From DASQWP01 sp050697555 (lineage in GTDB: Bacteria > Actinomycetota > Thermoleophilia > Gaiellales > Gaiellaceae): a DNA stretch of 35,632 nucleotides. A program made the translations under genes and the position numbers. The DNA lies in assembly GCA_050697555.1 (NCBI GenBank), contig JBOHAD010000021.1:1-35632 (forward strand), read 5' to 3'. This document shows, piece by piece, positions 16,026 to 24,771 of this stretch (the first letter of the stretch is position 1; each line of letters opens with the position of its first letter). The notes beneath the pieces are model-generated. The model saw only the letters and a program-made list of their open reading frames with translations. It ran no database searches and was not told where the DNA came from.

Positions 16026-17074
16026 GCGAGCCTCGCGTAGAGCTCGAGGTACTCGGCGACCATCCGCTCCTCGCTGTTCGCCTGGGCGAGCCCGCGGGCG
16101 CCCTCGGCCAGGCGAGCCGCCAGCTCGCCGTCCCGGAGAACGCGACACAACGCCTCGGCGAGGGCGTGAGGGTGGTCCGGAGCGACCAGGAGCCCGTCCT
16201 GACCGTCCGTGAGCAGGTTGGCGAGGCCGCGCACGGAGGAGGCGACGATGACGGTGCCCGCGGCCGCGGCCTCCAGGGCCACGAGCGGCAGCCCCTCGGA
16301 GATCGAAGGAATCACGACGGCGTCGGCGGCCGCCATGAGCGCGCGCGCGTCGCTCCGGAAGCCCGCGAAGACGACCCGCTCGCTCACGCCGAGGGCGGCC
16401 GCCTCCCGCTCCAGCTCCGCGCGGAGCGGGCCTTCCCCGACGAGGATCAGGACCGCCTCGGGAACCTCCGCCAGCGCCCTGACGGCGGCGGCGTGGTTCT
16501 TGACGGGCGCGAGCCGGCCCACGCTGACGACCAGCTTCCGCCCCTCGGGGACGCCCAGCTCGCGCGTCAGCGCCGCGCGATCGCCCGGCGGGAGCGGCGG
16601 CCCGACTGCGTTCGCGATGGTGGCGAGGACCGTGCAGTCGTGCTGCGCAAGCGCCGCCGCCACGCCCGGCCCGCACGCCACCACGGGAAGACCCGACCAG
16701 CGGAGGAGCCGGACCGCCTGGTGGTAGTCGTTCTCCGGAACGCCGTGCACGCTCGCCAGCGCCGGAGGCCGCCGACCGCGCCCGGTCGCGAGGCCCGTCA
16801 CGATCGCCATGCCGGGGTTGTGGCTGTGCACGAGGTCGGGTGACCAGGAGCTCAGCGCCCGCCGGAGACGCCAAGCGGCAGGAGCGACCCGGAGCGCGCG
16901 GCGCTCGAGCAGCGGCAACGTGAAGAGAGGAACTTCCAGCTCGCGCGAGAGACGACCGGGAAGAGCGGCGAGGCCGACGTCGTGACCTTCCTGCCGCGCG
17001 CCCTGCGCGAGAGTGGCAACCACCCGCTCCGCGCCGCCGACGGCCATCTCCTGGATGACGTGGAGGATGCGCAT
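16022..17074 (-). CDS. GT4-family glycosyltransferase
   Basis: This 350-residue GT-B enzyme has an N-terminal acceptor half (MRILHVIQEMAVGGAERVV, the G-G-A-E loop) and a C-terminal nucleotide-sugar half. The latter has VSVGRLAPVKNH (183-194) and the E-x7-E pair Glu260/Glu268 in SEGLPLVALEAA. It is a retaining transferase by family. Donor and acceptor cannot be read from sequence. It starts three bases after the stop of the preceding glycosyltransferase and overlaps the next gene by four bases. The internal Cys and short length are unremarkable. Confidence 0.92.
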   Translation of the reverse strand: MRILHVIQEMAVGGAERVVATLAQGARQEGHDVGLAALPGRLSRELEVPLFTLPLLERRALRVAPAAWRLRRALSSWSPDLVHSHNPGMAIVTGLATGRGRRPPALASVHGVPENDYHQAVRLLRWSGLPVVACGPGVAAALAQHDCTVLATIANAVGPPLPPGDRAALTRELGVPEGRKLVVSVGRLAPVKNHAAAVRALAEVPEAVLILVGEGPLRAELEREAAALGVSERVVFAGFRSDARALMAAADAVVIPSISEGLPLVALEAAAAGTVIVASSVRGLANLLTDGQDGLLVAPDHPHALAEALCRVLRDGELAARLAEGARGLAQANSEERMVAEYLELYARLA

Positions 17075-17077
17075 GGC

Positions 17078-18190
17078 TCAACCCCTCGAGCGCGGGCCGC
17101 CGCAGAGCTCCTCGTAGAGCCCCACCATCCGCCGGGCGACGCCTTCGGAGCTGAAGTATGTCTCGATCCGCTGCGCGCCGGCCTGCCCGAGCGCGCGGCG
17201 GCGCTCGGGACGGGCCGCGAGCGACTCGAGCGCGCGCGCCAGCGCGGGAGCGTCCTCGGGCTCGACGACGAGCCCGGTCTCGCCGTCCACGACGAGCTCG
17301 GGCACGCCACCGACCCGCGTCGCAACGACGGGAAGCCCGGCGGCCATCGCCTCCATCACGGCTACCGGGAGGTTCTCTCCCCTGGAGGGGAGCGCAAAGA
17401 GGTCGACGCCCGAGAGGCGGGCGGGGACATCGGCGACGTACCCGTGGAAGCGGGCGTCGACGCCGAGTCGAGCTGCCTGCGCCTCGAGCGCAGGTCGCTC
17501 GGTACCGTCCCCGAAGACCTCGAGCCGTAGCGGCATCTCGACTCGTGCGCACGCGTCCACGAGCACGTCCATGCCCTTCCAATGCTCCAGGTTGGCGGCC
17601 GTCCCGATCACGAGAGCGCCGCCCTCGGCCCGGCCGGCCGGCGGACGCGGCTCGATGCCGTACGGGATCAAGCGCAGGCGCCCGGAGGGAAAGCCGTGGT
17701 CGACGAGGAAGCGGAGCATTGCCTGCGAAGGCGTCACGACGGTGCCGAGACGCGAGAGGGTCGCCTCGATCCTGAGGTATCCGTGCACGATCCAGGCGAG
17801 GCGGGCCCGCGAGGCATCGGGCGGAGTGGGAGCGCCGTCGCGACCCAGCCGGGGAGCGATCTCTTCGGGAAGCCCGTGCAGCGTGTGGACGACGCGAGCT
17901 CCTCTGGCGCGTCCGAGCGGCCGGGCCAGAAGCCCCGCTCTGCGGTCGTGCGTGTGGACGACGTCGACGTTCAGGCGGCCCCAGCCGCGCAAGGCGCCGG
18001 CAACGTCGAGCTTGTGCCGCAGGGGCAGGCTCACGGCCTCGACGCCCCTGCGCCGGAACGCAGCGGCGACGTCGTCACCGGCACAGATCACGAAGACGTC
18101 GGCGCCGAGGCCCGCCACGCTGGGCGCCAGCTGAAGGAGGTGGGAGAGCGGCCCGCCGCGCGGGATGCTCGAGACGTAGACGACCCTCAC
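17078..18190 (-). CDS. GT4-family glycosyltransferase
   Basis: This 370-residue GT-B enzyme starts at a GTG overlapping the stop of the upstream Wzy-like gene by four bases. The N-terminal half has VRVVYVSSIPRGGPLSHLLQ and DVVHTHDRRAG. The C-terminal half has GTAANLEHWKGMDVLV and the E-x7-E pair Glu272/Glu280 in RGENLPVAVMEAMAAGLPVV. It should add a sugar to the lipid-linked repeat on the cytoplasmic side of the membrane. It is distinct in sequence from the neighbouring GT4 enzyme and is therefore likely to make a different linkage. The open frame extends upstream, but the reading there is not protein-like. Confidence 0.92.
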   Translation of the reverse strand: MRVVYVSSIPRGGPLSHLLQLAPSVAGLGADVFVICAGDDVAAAFRRRGVEAVSLPLRHKLDVAGALRGWGRLNVDVVHTHDRRAGLLARPLGRARGARVVHTLHGLPEEIAPRLGRDGAPTPPDASRARLAWIVHGYLRIEATLSRLGTVVTPSQAMLRFLVDHGFPSGRLRLIPYGIEPRPPAGRAEGGALVIGTAANLEHWKGMDVLVDACARVEMPLRLEVFGDGTERPALEAQAARLGVDARFHGYVADVPARLSGVDLFALPSRGENLPVAVMEAMAAGLPVVATRVGGVPELVVDGETGLVVEPEDAPALARALESLAARPERRRALGQAGAQRIETYFSSEGVARRMVGLYEELCGGPRSRG

Positions 18191-19548
18191 GCCCGCCCGG
18201 CGTCTGGCTCGCGGCCTGAAGCCCACAGAACCGTGGCGAGGCCTCCCAGCAACCAGAACGGAGCGAAGTACTGTTCGGAGAGGAAGAGAGCCGAAACCGC
18301 CGCGATCACGAGCGCCGTCTGCACGGCTGGGGCGAGACCGGGCAGGCCGCGGCCCTGGCGAGCGGCGGCGCTGCAACGGAGGAAGACCACGCCCAGGTAC
18401 AGGATGAACAGGACCGCGGCGACGACACCCACCTCGGCCGCGATGTCGAGATAGGCGTTGTGGACGACCGTCAAGTTATGCGTCCCGGGCGGCAGCCCGG
18501 TCGCCTCGTAGAAGTGCACGCGGAAGTTTCCCGGCCCCACGCCGAGGACGGGGTGCTCGGAGACGAGCGTTGCGGCTCCACGCCAGGCGTCCAGTCGGGA
18601 CTCGATGTTGTACTGGGCGACCTGCTGCTTGAGCTCGCGGCCCGTCTCGAACCGGCCCGGATCAGCCCGGATGACGAGCAGCACGGCGACCACGGCGACT
18701 ACGGTGCCGACGACGAGGGCCGGCAGCCGGCGGCGTCGGGTCACGATCTCCCACGCGAGGCCCGCGCCGAGACCGGCGAGCGCGCCGCGCGAGAAGCTGA
18801 GGAGAACGGCGGCCGCGATCACGCCGATCATGAGGAGGACGACCGGACGCCACACGGCCCGTGAGCCCAGCAGCCAGAACGTGAGCGGCAAAGTCGTCGC
18901 GAGGATGAAGGCGAAGTCGTTGGCGTTGGTGTTCGGGAGAGTCGCCAGCGACGAATCGCCGGCGAGGTAGCGCTGGAGCGCGAACGCGCCGGCGAGAGCC
19001 GACGAGCCCGAGAGCACCCAGACGACGGCCCGGTGCACGCCGCTCTCGCCCACGAACTGCGTCACCAGCAGATAGACGGCCACGAAGCTCGCGTAGCGGA
19101 TCGTCGTCTCGAGCGCGAGCCCGCTGTCCCGCGCCTGGAGCGTCGAGACCATGGCGAGCGCGAGTATCCCGGCGACGACAGCGTGCGTCCCGTCGAGGTG
19201 GAGCTTCCGGCGTCCGGCGACCAGGTGCAGGAGCAGGCTTCCGAAGGCGACGACCCCCGCCACCTTCGTCACCGTCAGCGTCGAGGACCCGCCGAGCGAG
19301 AAGGCGGTGTCGAGGGGAGCAGACGCGACGAGGAGGAGCAGGGCCGCCTCCACCCTGAGGACGCAGAGGCCGAGGAGCGCGAGGGCGACCAGCATGAAGA
19401 GGGCAAGGGCGGGGTCGCGGACGCTGAGCAGCGTGAGCGGGACGGCCGCGAGCGCCAGCGTCGAGGCAGCGACGAGGGCGCGGGTGCGCTCCTGCTCGCC
19501 CTCGGCGATCGCCGCGTGGCGCTCAGTCGCTGTCGTAGTAGTCGCCAA
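18187..19548 (-). CDS. O-antigen ligase/Wzy-type polymerase
   Basis: This 453-residue protein has about 11-12 hydrophobic segments and the WaaL/Wzy signature RLDAWRGAATLVSEHPVLGV with GPGNFRVHF, then HNAYLDIAAEVGVVA, in the extracytoplasmic loop before the last helices. It lacks the TPR tail of the second ligase-like gene in this operon. The most plausible start is TTG at 19548, which overlaps the kinase gene by 26 bases; no other in-frame start lies before the first helix. A Wzy polymerase joins repeat units outside the membrane, and placement after the chain-length regulator fits this. Confidence 0.88.
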   Translation of the reverse strand: MATTTTATERHAAIAEGEQERTRALVAASTLALAAVPLTLLSVRDPALALFMLVALALLGLCVLRVEAALLLLVASAPLDTAFSLGGSSTLTVTKVAGVVAFGSLLLHLVAGRRKLHLDGTHAVVAGILALAMVSTLQARDSGLALETTIRYASFVAVYLLVTQFVGESGVHRAVVWVLSGSSALAGAFALQRYLAGDSSLATLPNTNANDFAFILATTLPLTFWLLGSRAVWRPVVLLMIGVIAAAVLLSFSRGALAGLGAGLAWEIVTRRRRLPALVVGTVVAVVAVLLVIRADPGRFETGRELKQQVAQYNIESRLDAWRGAATLVSEHPVLGVGPGNFRVHFYEATGLPPGTHNLTVVHNAYLDIAAEVGVVAAVLFILYLGVVFLRCSAAARQGRGLPGLAPAVQTALVIAAVSALFLSEQYFAPFWLLGGLATVLWASGREPDAGRA

Positions 19549-20812
19549 GCGGAGCCTTCGACCTGTTCAGCACCATGGCAGTCGGCTGTACGGAGACGAG
19601 CGAGAGGCGCCCGACGGCTTCCCGGACCTGTCGCCGCTTCGTGGCCTCCGCGCTCGCCACGATCACGGTCGTCTCGGCGAAGCTCGCCATCACGCGCGCG
19701 TCGTTCACCGGGACGAGCGGCGTGGTGTCGAGCACGACAACGTCGTACATCTCCTCGAGCCGGCGGAGGACGTTGGCGAACTGCATGAGGAGCATCTCGC
19801 CCGGGTCCTCGACGAGCTGCCCCCCGGGAAGGACGTCCAGGTTCTCCATGCTGCTCCGGCGGATCACCGACTCGAGCGGCGCCCCCCGGAGCGCGTCCAT
19901 GAGGCCGGGCGCGCGTGGGAGCTTGAGCATCTCGGCGATCCGGCCACGGCGCAGGTCCCCGTCTACGAGGATCGTGCGCGTTCCCGCGCGAGCGAAGGTG
20001 ACGGCCAGGCCGAACGCGACAGTCGTCTTGCCGTGCCTGCCTTCGGGGCTGGTGATGACGACCGAACGTTGTCCGTTCTCTGCGAAGCGAAGGTTCGTGC
20101 GCAGGTCGCGCAGCGACTCGAGGAGCCCGCGAAAGCGGGCGTTGGTCGTGAGCTGCTCGGGCGAACGGAGCTTCTCGACGTCCTTCGCCGTCCGGATCTC
20201 GCCGTACACCGGCACGCCGGCGAGCTCGGAGAGCGCCTCGGAGGTCTCGACGCGGCTCGTCAGGCTCTCCCGCACGAAGGCGGCGGCCACGCCGAACGCG
20301 AGGCCGAGCACGGCGGCTACGGCCAGCGTGAGCCCGGTTTGGGGGAAGACGGGGTCGGTCGGGACCGCGGGCTGGTCGATCTGAGTCACCTCGAGCGATT
20401 CGAGCCCCACGGTGCCTCGACGCACCTGCCCGAGGAGCGCGTCGCTGACCGCCTCGGCCGAGTCGCGCGCGTTCTGCGGATCCGGCGAGCGCGCCTTGAT
20501 CTCGATGATCGGCGTGCCCACGAAGGTCTCCACGGAGATGTCGGCCAGGTCGGAGCCCAGCTGCTCCTCGGCGAGCTCGCGGGTCGTCCGCGTTTCCGCA
20601 GCGTTCGCGTACACAGGCACGATCGACTCGAGCGCGAAGAAGAAGCTGAAGTCGTCGTCGGCGGTCGAGCTCAGGACGAGCGTCGACTCCGACTCGTAGA
20701 CGGGCTCGACGAGCTGGAGCGTGACGACGGCGAGGCCGACGACCGCGAGCGCGACCATGCCGACGACCACCTTTCGGCGCCAGACGACGTCGAGCAGTTC
20801 CCGCAGATCCAT
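19523..20812 (-). CDS. Wzz/Wzc-like chain-length regulator and BY-type tyrosine kinase
   Basis: This 429-residue fusion has TM1 (16-34), a Wzz-type external region, TM2 (about 160-180) and a cytoplasmic P-loop kinase. Visible motifs are Walker A SPEGRHGKTT (255-264), Walker A' ILVDGDLRRG (281-290) and Walker B VVVLDTTPL (358-366). The short C-terminal tyrosine cluster is just DYYDSD (Tyr425, Tyr426). In this family the kinase state controls polymer length and export. It is the first gene of the five-gene operon, and its stop lies within the Wzy-like gene. His260 inside the P-loop and the two-tyrosine tail are minor departures from textbook Wzc. Confidence 0.92.
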   Translation of the reverse strand: MDLRELLDVVWRRKVVVGMVALAVVGLAVVTLQLVEPVYESESTLVLSSTADDDFSFFFALESIVPVYANAAETRTTRELAEEQLGSDLADISVETFVGTPIIEIKARSPDPQNARDSAEAVSDALLGQVRRGTVGLESLEVTQIDQPAVPTDPVFPQTGLTLAVAAVLGLAFGVAAAFVRESLTSRVETSEALSELAGVPVYGEIRTAKDVEKLRSPEQLTTNARFRGLLESLRDLRTNLRFAENGQRSVVITSPEGRHGKTTVAFGLAVTFARAGTRTILVDGDLRRGRIAEMLKLPRAPGLMDALRGAPLESVIRRSSMENLDVLPGGQLVEDPGEMLLMQFANVLRRLEEMYDVVVLDTTPLVPVNDARVMASFAETTVIVASAEATKRRQVREAVGRLSLVSVQPTAMVLNRSKAPLGDYYDSD

Positions 20813-20856
20813 AGGCCGTGTATCGGCGCGTGAGCGCGCAGGGAGAATAGCCTCCC

Positions 20857-21957
20857 ATGGAGGAACACCGGCGCCTGCTCATCGCATCGCAGCCACTCGA
20901 TGCGGGGGTTCCCGGGCAAGTGCTCGAGCTCGTCGCCTCGCTCGACCGGGACCTCTACCGGGTGGACGTTGCCTGCCCGCGGTCGTCTCTGCTCTGGACC
21001 GCGCTCGCCGGTCAGCCCGGTATCTCGCTCCACGAGATCGGCCCGAACCGGGAGCCGGGGCCGGCGGACGCGTTGACCCTCGCGCGGCTGCTGCCGCTCG
21101 TGCGCCGCGCGGACGTCGTCCACGCCCACTCGGCGAAGGCCGGCTTCCTGGCCCGGCTGGCGGCCGCGATGCAGGGTCGCACCCGCCGCTGCCTCTTCAC
21201 GCCCCACGGCTGGTCCTTCTGGGCGGCGCAGGGTTCCCGACGCGGGCTCTACGGCGGGCTCGAGCGGCTCGCCGCGCCCTGGTGTCTGAGAATCGCCGTC
21301 GCCTCGGAGCACGAGCGGGAGGCGGGGCTGGCGGCTGGCATCGGCAGCCCGTCGCAGTACGCGGTCGTCCCCAACGGGATCGAGGTCGAGCGCTTCTCCC
21401 GACCCCCGGAGCCCGTACCCGGCCGCCTGCTCGTCGTCGGCAGGCTGGCGCCGCCGAAGCGGGCGGACCTCGTCATTCGCGCCGTGCACGGCCTGCGAAC
21501 CCGGTTCCCCGAGGTCGAGCTCCGATTCGCGGGAGACGGTCCCCTGCGGACGTCGGCCGAACGGCTCTCCCACGAGCTCGGCCTGGCGAGCCGAGTCCAA
21601 CTGCTCGGCACGCGCCAGGACGTCCCCGAGCTCATGCGGACGGCGGCCTGCGTGGTGCTGGCGAGCGACTACGAAGCCTGCCCGGTCAGCGTCATCGAGG
21701 CCATGGCGGCAGCCGTGCCGGTCGTGGCCACACGCGTCGGAGGCGTGCCCGAGCTCGTCGACCCGGGCCGCACGGGCCTCCTGGTGGAGCCGGGCGCACC
21801 CGAGGCGCTGGCGGCCGCTCTGGCCCGTGTGCTGGAGCAGCCGGAGCTCGGGCGCGCGCTGGGCGAGGCCGGCCGGAAGATCGCCCGGAGCCGCCTGACC
21901 CGGGAGCGAATGGCGGCCGGAATGTCCGTGCTCTACGACGAGGCCGCCCGGACGTAG
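20857..21957 (+). CDS. GT4-family glycosyltransferase
   Basis: This 366-residue GT-B enzyme is divergent from the kinase operon. The N-terminal domain has DVVHAHSAKAGFLARLAA and FTPHGWSFW. The C-terminal domain has VVGRLAPPKRADL (193-205) and the E-x7-E pair Glu273/Glu281 in DYEACPVSVIEAMAAAVPVV, followed by GGVPELV. This resembles EpsD/EpsF-type glycan transferases. The ATG is three bases after a TAGCCT that would otherwise serve as -10, and AGGGAG lies too far upstream to be a good ribosome site, so the true promoter is unclear. A perfect hairpin follows the stop. Confidence 0.92.
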   Translation: MEEHRRLLIASQPLDAGVPGQVLELVASLDRDLYRVDVACPRSSLLWTALAGQPGISLHEIGPNREPGPADALTLARLLPLVRRADVVHAHSAKAGFLARLAAAMQGRTRRCLFTPHGWSFWAAQGSRRGLYGGLERLAAPWCLRIAVASEHEREAGLAAGIGSPSQYAVVPNGIEVERFSRPPEPVPGRLLVVGRLAPPKRADLVIRAVHGLRTRFPEVELRFAGDGPLRTSAERLSHELGLASRVQLLGTRQDVPELMRTAACVVLASDYEACPVSVIEAMAAAVPVVATRVGGVPELVDPGRTGLLVEPGAPEALAAALARVLEQPELGRALGEAGRKIARSRLTRERMAAGMSVLYDEAART

Positions 21958-21958
21958 C

Positions 21959-21978
21959 CATCCCCCATTCGGGGGATG
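21959..21978 (+). terminator. Terminator-like hairpin after the GT4 gene
   Basis: CATCCCCC, loop ATTC, GGGGGATG is a perfect 8-bp stem one base after the TAG stop. A second small stem CCGGGATACCCGG (21979-21991) follows. There is no T-tract, as is common in high-GC actinobacteria. Confidence 0.5.
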
Positions 21979-22011
21979 CCGGGATACCCGGACGCCGACG
22001 ATGCCGGGTAT

Positions 22012-23805
22012 GTGGGGGCCACTCGTCACGTTCTTCGTGAGCGACCGAGCGGGTTGCGCGCCGCACTCGTCGCCGTCGCCGCGGCCCTCGCCCTCTCCGC
22101 CGTCGCCCCCTCCCTCGCCACGGCCGCCCCCATCGGCTCGCTCCGCATCTGCACGCCGTGCGCTGCGTCGGGCGGCGATCTCTCGCGCTACGACTACGTC
22201 ATCCTGCACGCGTGGGAGCACGAGCGGATCCCGGCCCTCAAGGCCGCGAATCCGAATCTCAAGGCCATCGTGTACAAGGACATGTCGTTCACCGTGAGCT
22301 ACGCGACGCACGACGGGGTCGACAACGAGCTCCTCCCCGCCGGCGTCGGCTACTACGAGGCGCACGACGAGCATCCGGAGTGGTTCCTGCTCGATACGGA
22401 GGGCCGGCGCGTCGAGTCCGCCTACTTCTCCGGCCTCTGGCTGATGGACGTCGGCGAAGCCGCGTATCAGCAGGCCTGGCTCGACAACGTCGCCCGCGAG
22501 CTCCGCGCCAACGGCTGGGACGGCGTCATGCTCGACGACACGAACCACTCGGCGGACTGGCACCTCGCGGGGCGGAAGCTCGCCGAGTACCCGGACGATG
22601 CCGGGTACACGGCCGCGACGAGGAGTTTCCTCGCGCGCGTCGGGCCGCCGCTCATGGACGAAGGCTTTCTCGTCCTGCCGAACGTCTACACGGCCTGGCC
22701 GAGCGGGCACGACCTCTGGCGCGACTGGATCCAGTTCACCTCGGGCGCAGTGCAGGAGTACTGGACGAAGTGGGGTCAGGGTCCCTCGCTGCACTTCACC
22801 GGCGCCGACTGGTCGTACCGGCAGGAGTTCCTGAGGATCACTCAGGACGCGGGCAAGATCTACCTCGGCATCACGTACGCCCCCGCCGACGACGTGCGCT
22901 CGATGCGCTACGCGCGCGCCAGCTTTCTGCTCGACTGGGACGGCGGTCCGAGCGCGCTCGTGTTCGAGCCGAACCCGGGCGGACAGGATCCTTACTCGGA
23001 CGAGTGGGCGATCGACGTGGGCACGCCTCTCGGCCCTGCGTACCAGGTCGGTAGGGTCTGGCGCCGGAACTTCACGGAAGGCATCGTCCTGGTCAACCCT
23101 TCGACGTCGGCGGCGACCATCGCGCTGGGCGGCACGTTCTACCTCCCGAACGGCTCAGCGGTGACGAGGCCCACGCTCGGGAGGGCCCGCGGGCTCGTCC
23201 TCCGCTCGGCGGGCGAGCCGGACACCGCCGCGCCCCAGACGATCGTGAGGACGGCGCCGATCCGCGCCACGAGCGCCGGCAACGCGAGCTTCCGCTTCGC
23301 CGCGAGCAAGCGGGGCACGCGCTTCCTCTGCCAACTCGACGGCGGACCCCGGCGACGCTGTCGGGCCTCCAAGCTCTTCACCGGGGTCGGGCCCGGACGG
23401 CACACGCTCAGGGTGGCCGCGGTCGACCGCGCGGGGAACGCCGACGCGAGCCCGGCCGCGCACTCCTGGACGGTCCGTCGGCTCAAGCCGCGGATCCGCC
23501 TCAGCCCGCGCGGGCCCAAGCACACACGTGTCGTCAGGGTCGTCGGCAGGGTGCGGATCTCGGCGAGCCTCTCCGGGCGCGTGCGCCAGGCGGCCCGAGC
23601 GCGCAAGCGCCCCGTGATCCTCTACCGCAAGACGAGAGCCGGGAACTGGCGCCGGGTCGCCAGGCTCCACACCGACGGGCGTGGCGTGTTCGAGTCAAAG
23701 CTCCGCCTTCGCTGGAACGCGCCTCCTGTACGTCTGCTCGCCGTCGCACGCTACGGCGACGCGACCGTGGCGTCGCGCGTCACTCGCGTGCGGCCCAGGC
23801 GCTGA
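22012..23805 (+). CDS. Exported putative glycoside hydrolase (GHL15-like) with C-terminal beta domains
   Basis: From GTG 22012 this is 597 residues. A signal peptide (LRAALVAVAAALALSAVAPS, cleavage after LATA) leads to a TIM-barrel-like domain: YDYVILHAWEHERIPALKAA, NPNLKAIVYKDMS, EWFLLD, then NGWDGVMLDDTNHSADW, whose acidic pair sits where catalytic acids of such barrels occur. From about 400 on, beta-rich repeats occur (TRFLCQLDGG, PGRHTLRVAAVDRAGN), and then a basic C-terminal domain. It probably trims surface or extracellular glycan. The start is uncertain: ATG 21976 lies inside the preceding hairpin, and TTG 22054 gives the tidiest signal peptide. Confidence 0.78.
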   Translation: MGATRHVLRERPSGLRAALVAVAAALALSAVAPSLATAAPIGSLRICTPCAASGGDLSRYDYVILHAWEHERIPALKAANPNLKAIVYKDMSFTVSYATHDGVDNELLPAGVGYYEAHDEHPEWFLLDTEGRRVESAYFSGLWLMDVGEAAYQQAWLDNVARELRANGWDGVMLDDTNHSADWHLAGRKLAEYPDDAGYTAATRSFLARVGPPLMDEGFLVLPNVYTAWPSGHDLWRDWIQFTSGAVQEYWTKWGQGPSLHFTGADWSYRQEFLRITQDAGKIYLGITYAPADDVRSMRYARASFLLDWDGGPSALVFEPNPGGQDPYSDEWAIDVGTPLGPAYQVGRVWRRNFTEGIVLVNPSTSAATIALGGTFYLPNGSAVTRPTLGRARGLVLRSAGEPDTAAPQTIVRTAPIRATSAGNASFRFAASKRGTRFLCQLDGGPRRRCRASKLFTGVGPGRHTLRVAAVDRAGNADASPAAHSWTVRRLKPRIRLSPRGPKHTRVVRVVGRVRISASLSGRVRQAARARKRPVILYRKTRAGNWRRVARLHTDGRGVFESKLRLRWNAPPVRLLAVARYGDATVASRVTRVRPRR

Positions 23806-23811
23806 TCGTCC

Positions 23812-24750
23812 TCAGAGCGCACGCAGATCCGGGAACGCAGCCTCGATCTCGAGCGGGGGTCTCCTGTGCCAGAGGAAGGGGCGCAGCGCCGCCTCCTTGG
23901 CGCGGACGGCGCGGATCCGCGAACGGATGGCGGTGGCCCGGAGGCCCGGCGCGCCTCTCCGCGCGGCCAGCTCGGCCTCGATCCGTTCCGCTCGTGCCCG
24001 CGCCCGCTCCTTCGCCTCGGCTGGAATCGCTTCCTCCCGCGCGAGCCTCAGGGCGCGGGCCATGCCGCCGAGCATGCGCTGCTCGTCGGTCGAGACCGAG
24101 CCCGCCGCCTTCCGGTAGACGGCGAGGAGCCCGGGCACCCGTACCGCCTCGTGCCCACGGGCCACGATCCGCAGCCAGAGCTCGTAATCCTCGGACGCCT
24201 CGAGCTCGGTGTTGAAGCGGCCGACCTCTTCGAGGACGGCGCGGGGGACGGTCGCCGAGGTGAAGACGAAGTTCCGCTCGAGGAGAAGCGAGAGGAACGA
24301 GTCGGGCTCGCTCGGCGGCGGATCCGGCGGATCCTGGTAGTGCATGGCCGTCACGCGTTGGATCCGGCGCGTGGCGTCGTCGAGCACCCATGCGTCGGTG
24401 TAGGCGAGTCCCGCGTTCGGGTTCGCCCGCAGCGCACTCTCCATCGACTCGAGGTACGTCGGCAGCCAGAGATCGTCGCTGTCGAGCATGCTGACGTACG
24501 GGCCTCGCGCGGCGGCGACGGCGGTGTTGCGGGCGTGCGCCGGGCCCCGGTTCTGCTGGCGTACTAGGCGAACCCTGGGCTCGTCCCGGAAGCGCTCGAC
24601 CTCCTCCGCCGTACCGTCGGTCGAGCCGTCGTCGACCACGACGAGCTCGAAATCGTCCCGCGTCTGAGCGAGGACGGAGCGGATCGCGGCGCCGACGGTG
24701 GCTGACGCCTGGTACGCGGGCATGGCGATCGTGAAGGTCGGCGCCGCCAT
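23812..24750 (-). CDS. GT2-family glycosyltransferase
   Basis: This 312-residue GT-A enzyme opens with TFTIAMPAYQASATVGAAI. It carries the nucleotide-binding DDGSTDGT (from Asp40) and the metal-binding DSDD (90-93), then EASEDYELWLRI, the ED motif used as general base in many GT2 inverting enzymes. It ends in a basic helical stretch (AKERARARAERIEAELAARR) that may contact the membrane. It stops seven bases from the convergent hydrolase gene and starts exactly eight bases from a -10 element shared with the divergent GT2 gene. Sugar specificity is unknown. Confidence 0.92.
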   Translation of the reverse strand: MAAPTFTIAMPAYQASATVGAAIRSVLAQTRDDFELVVVDDGSTDGTAEEVERFRDEPRVRLVRQQNRGPAHARNTAVAAARGPYVSMLDSDDLWLPTYLESMESALRANPNAGLAYTDAWVLDDATRRIQRVTAMHYQDPPDPPPSEPDSFLSLLLERNFVFTSATVPRAVLEEVGRFNTELEASEDYELWLRIVARGHEAVRVPGLLAVYRKAAGSVSTDEQRMLGGMARALRLAREEAIPAEAKERARARAERIEAELAARRGAPGLRATAIRSRIRAVRAKEAALRPFLWHRRPPLEIEAAFPDLRAL

Positions 24751-24757
24751 CGAGCGC

Positions 24758-24764
24758 TAGCCTA
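24758..24764. promoter_or_regulatory. Shared divergent -10 element
   Basis: TAGCCTA gives TAGCCT on plus (24758-24763) and TAGGCT on minus (24759-24764). Each is followed by exactly eight bases and then ATG (24772 on plus, 24750 on minus). Neither start has a ribosome-binding sequence. One opened bubble could therefore serve two leaderless, divergent glycosyltransferase transcripts. Confidence 0.5.
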
Positions 24765-24771
24765 CGGGCCG

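Noticed and set aside
16026..17582. Upstream extension of the TPR ligase-like frame
   Set aside because: It reads as Arg-rich antisense-like text over a GT4 gene; the GTGA overlap at 16022-16025 gives the natural start.
20671..22794. Minus-strand 707-codon frame opposite the GT4 and hydrolase genes
   Set aside because: Antisense shadow; the plus-strand genes have clear motifs, signal peptide and terminator.
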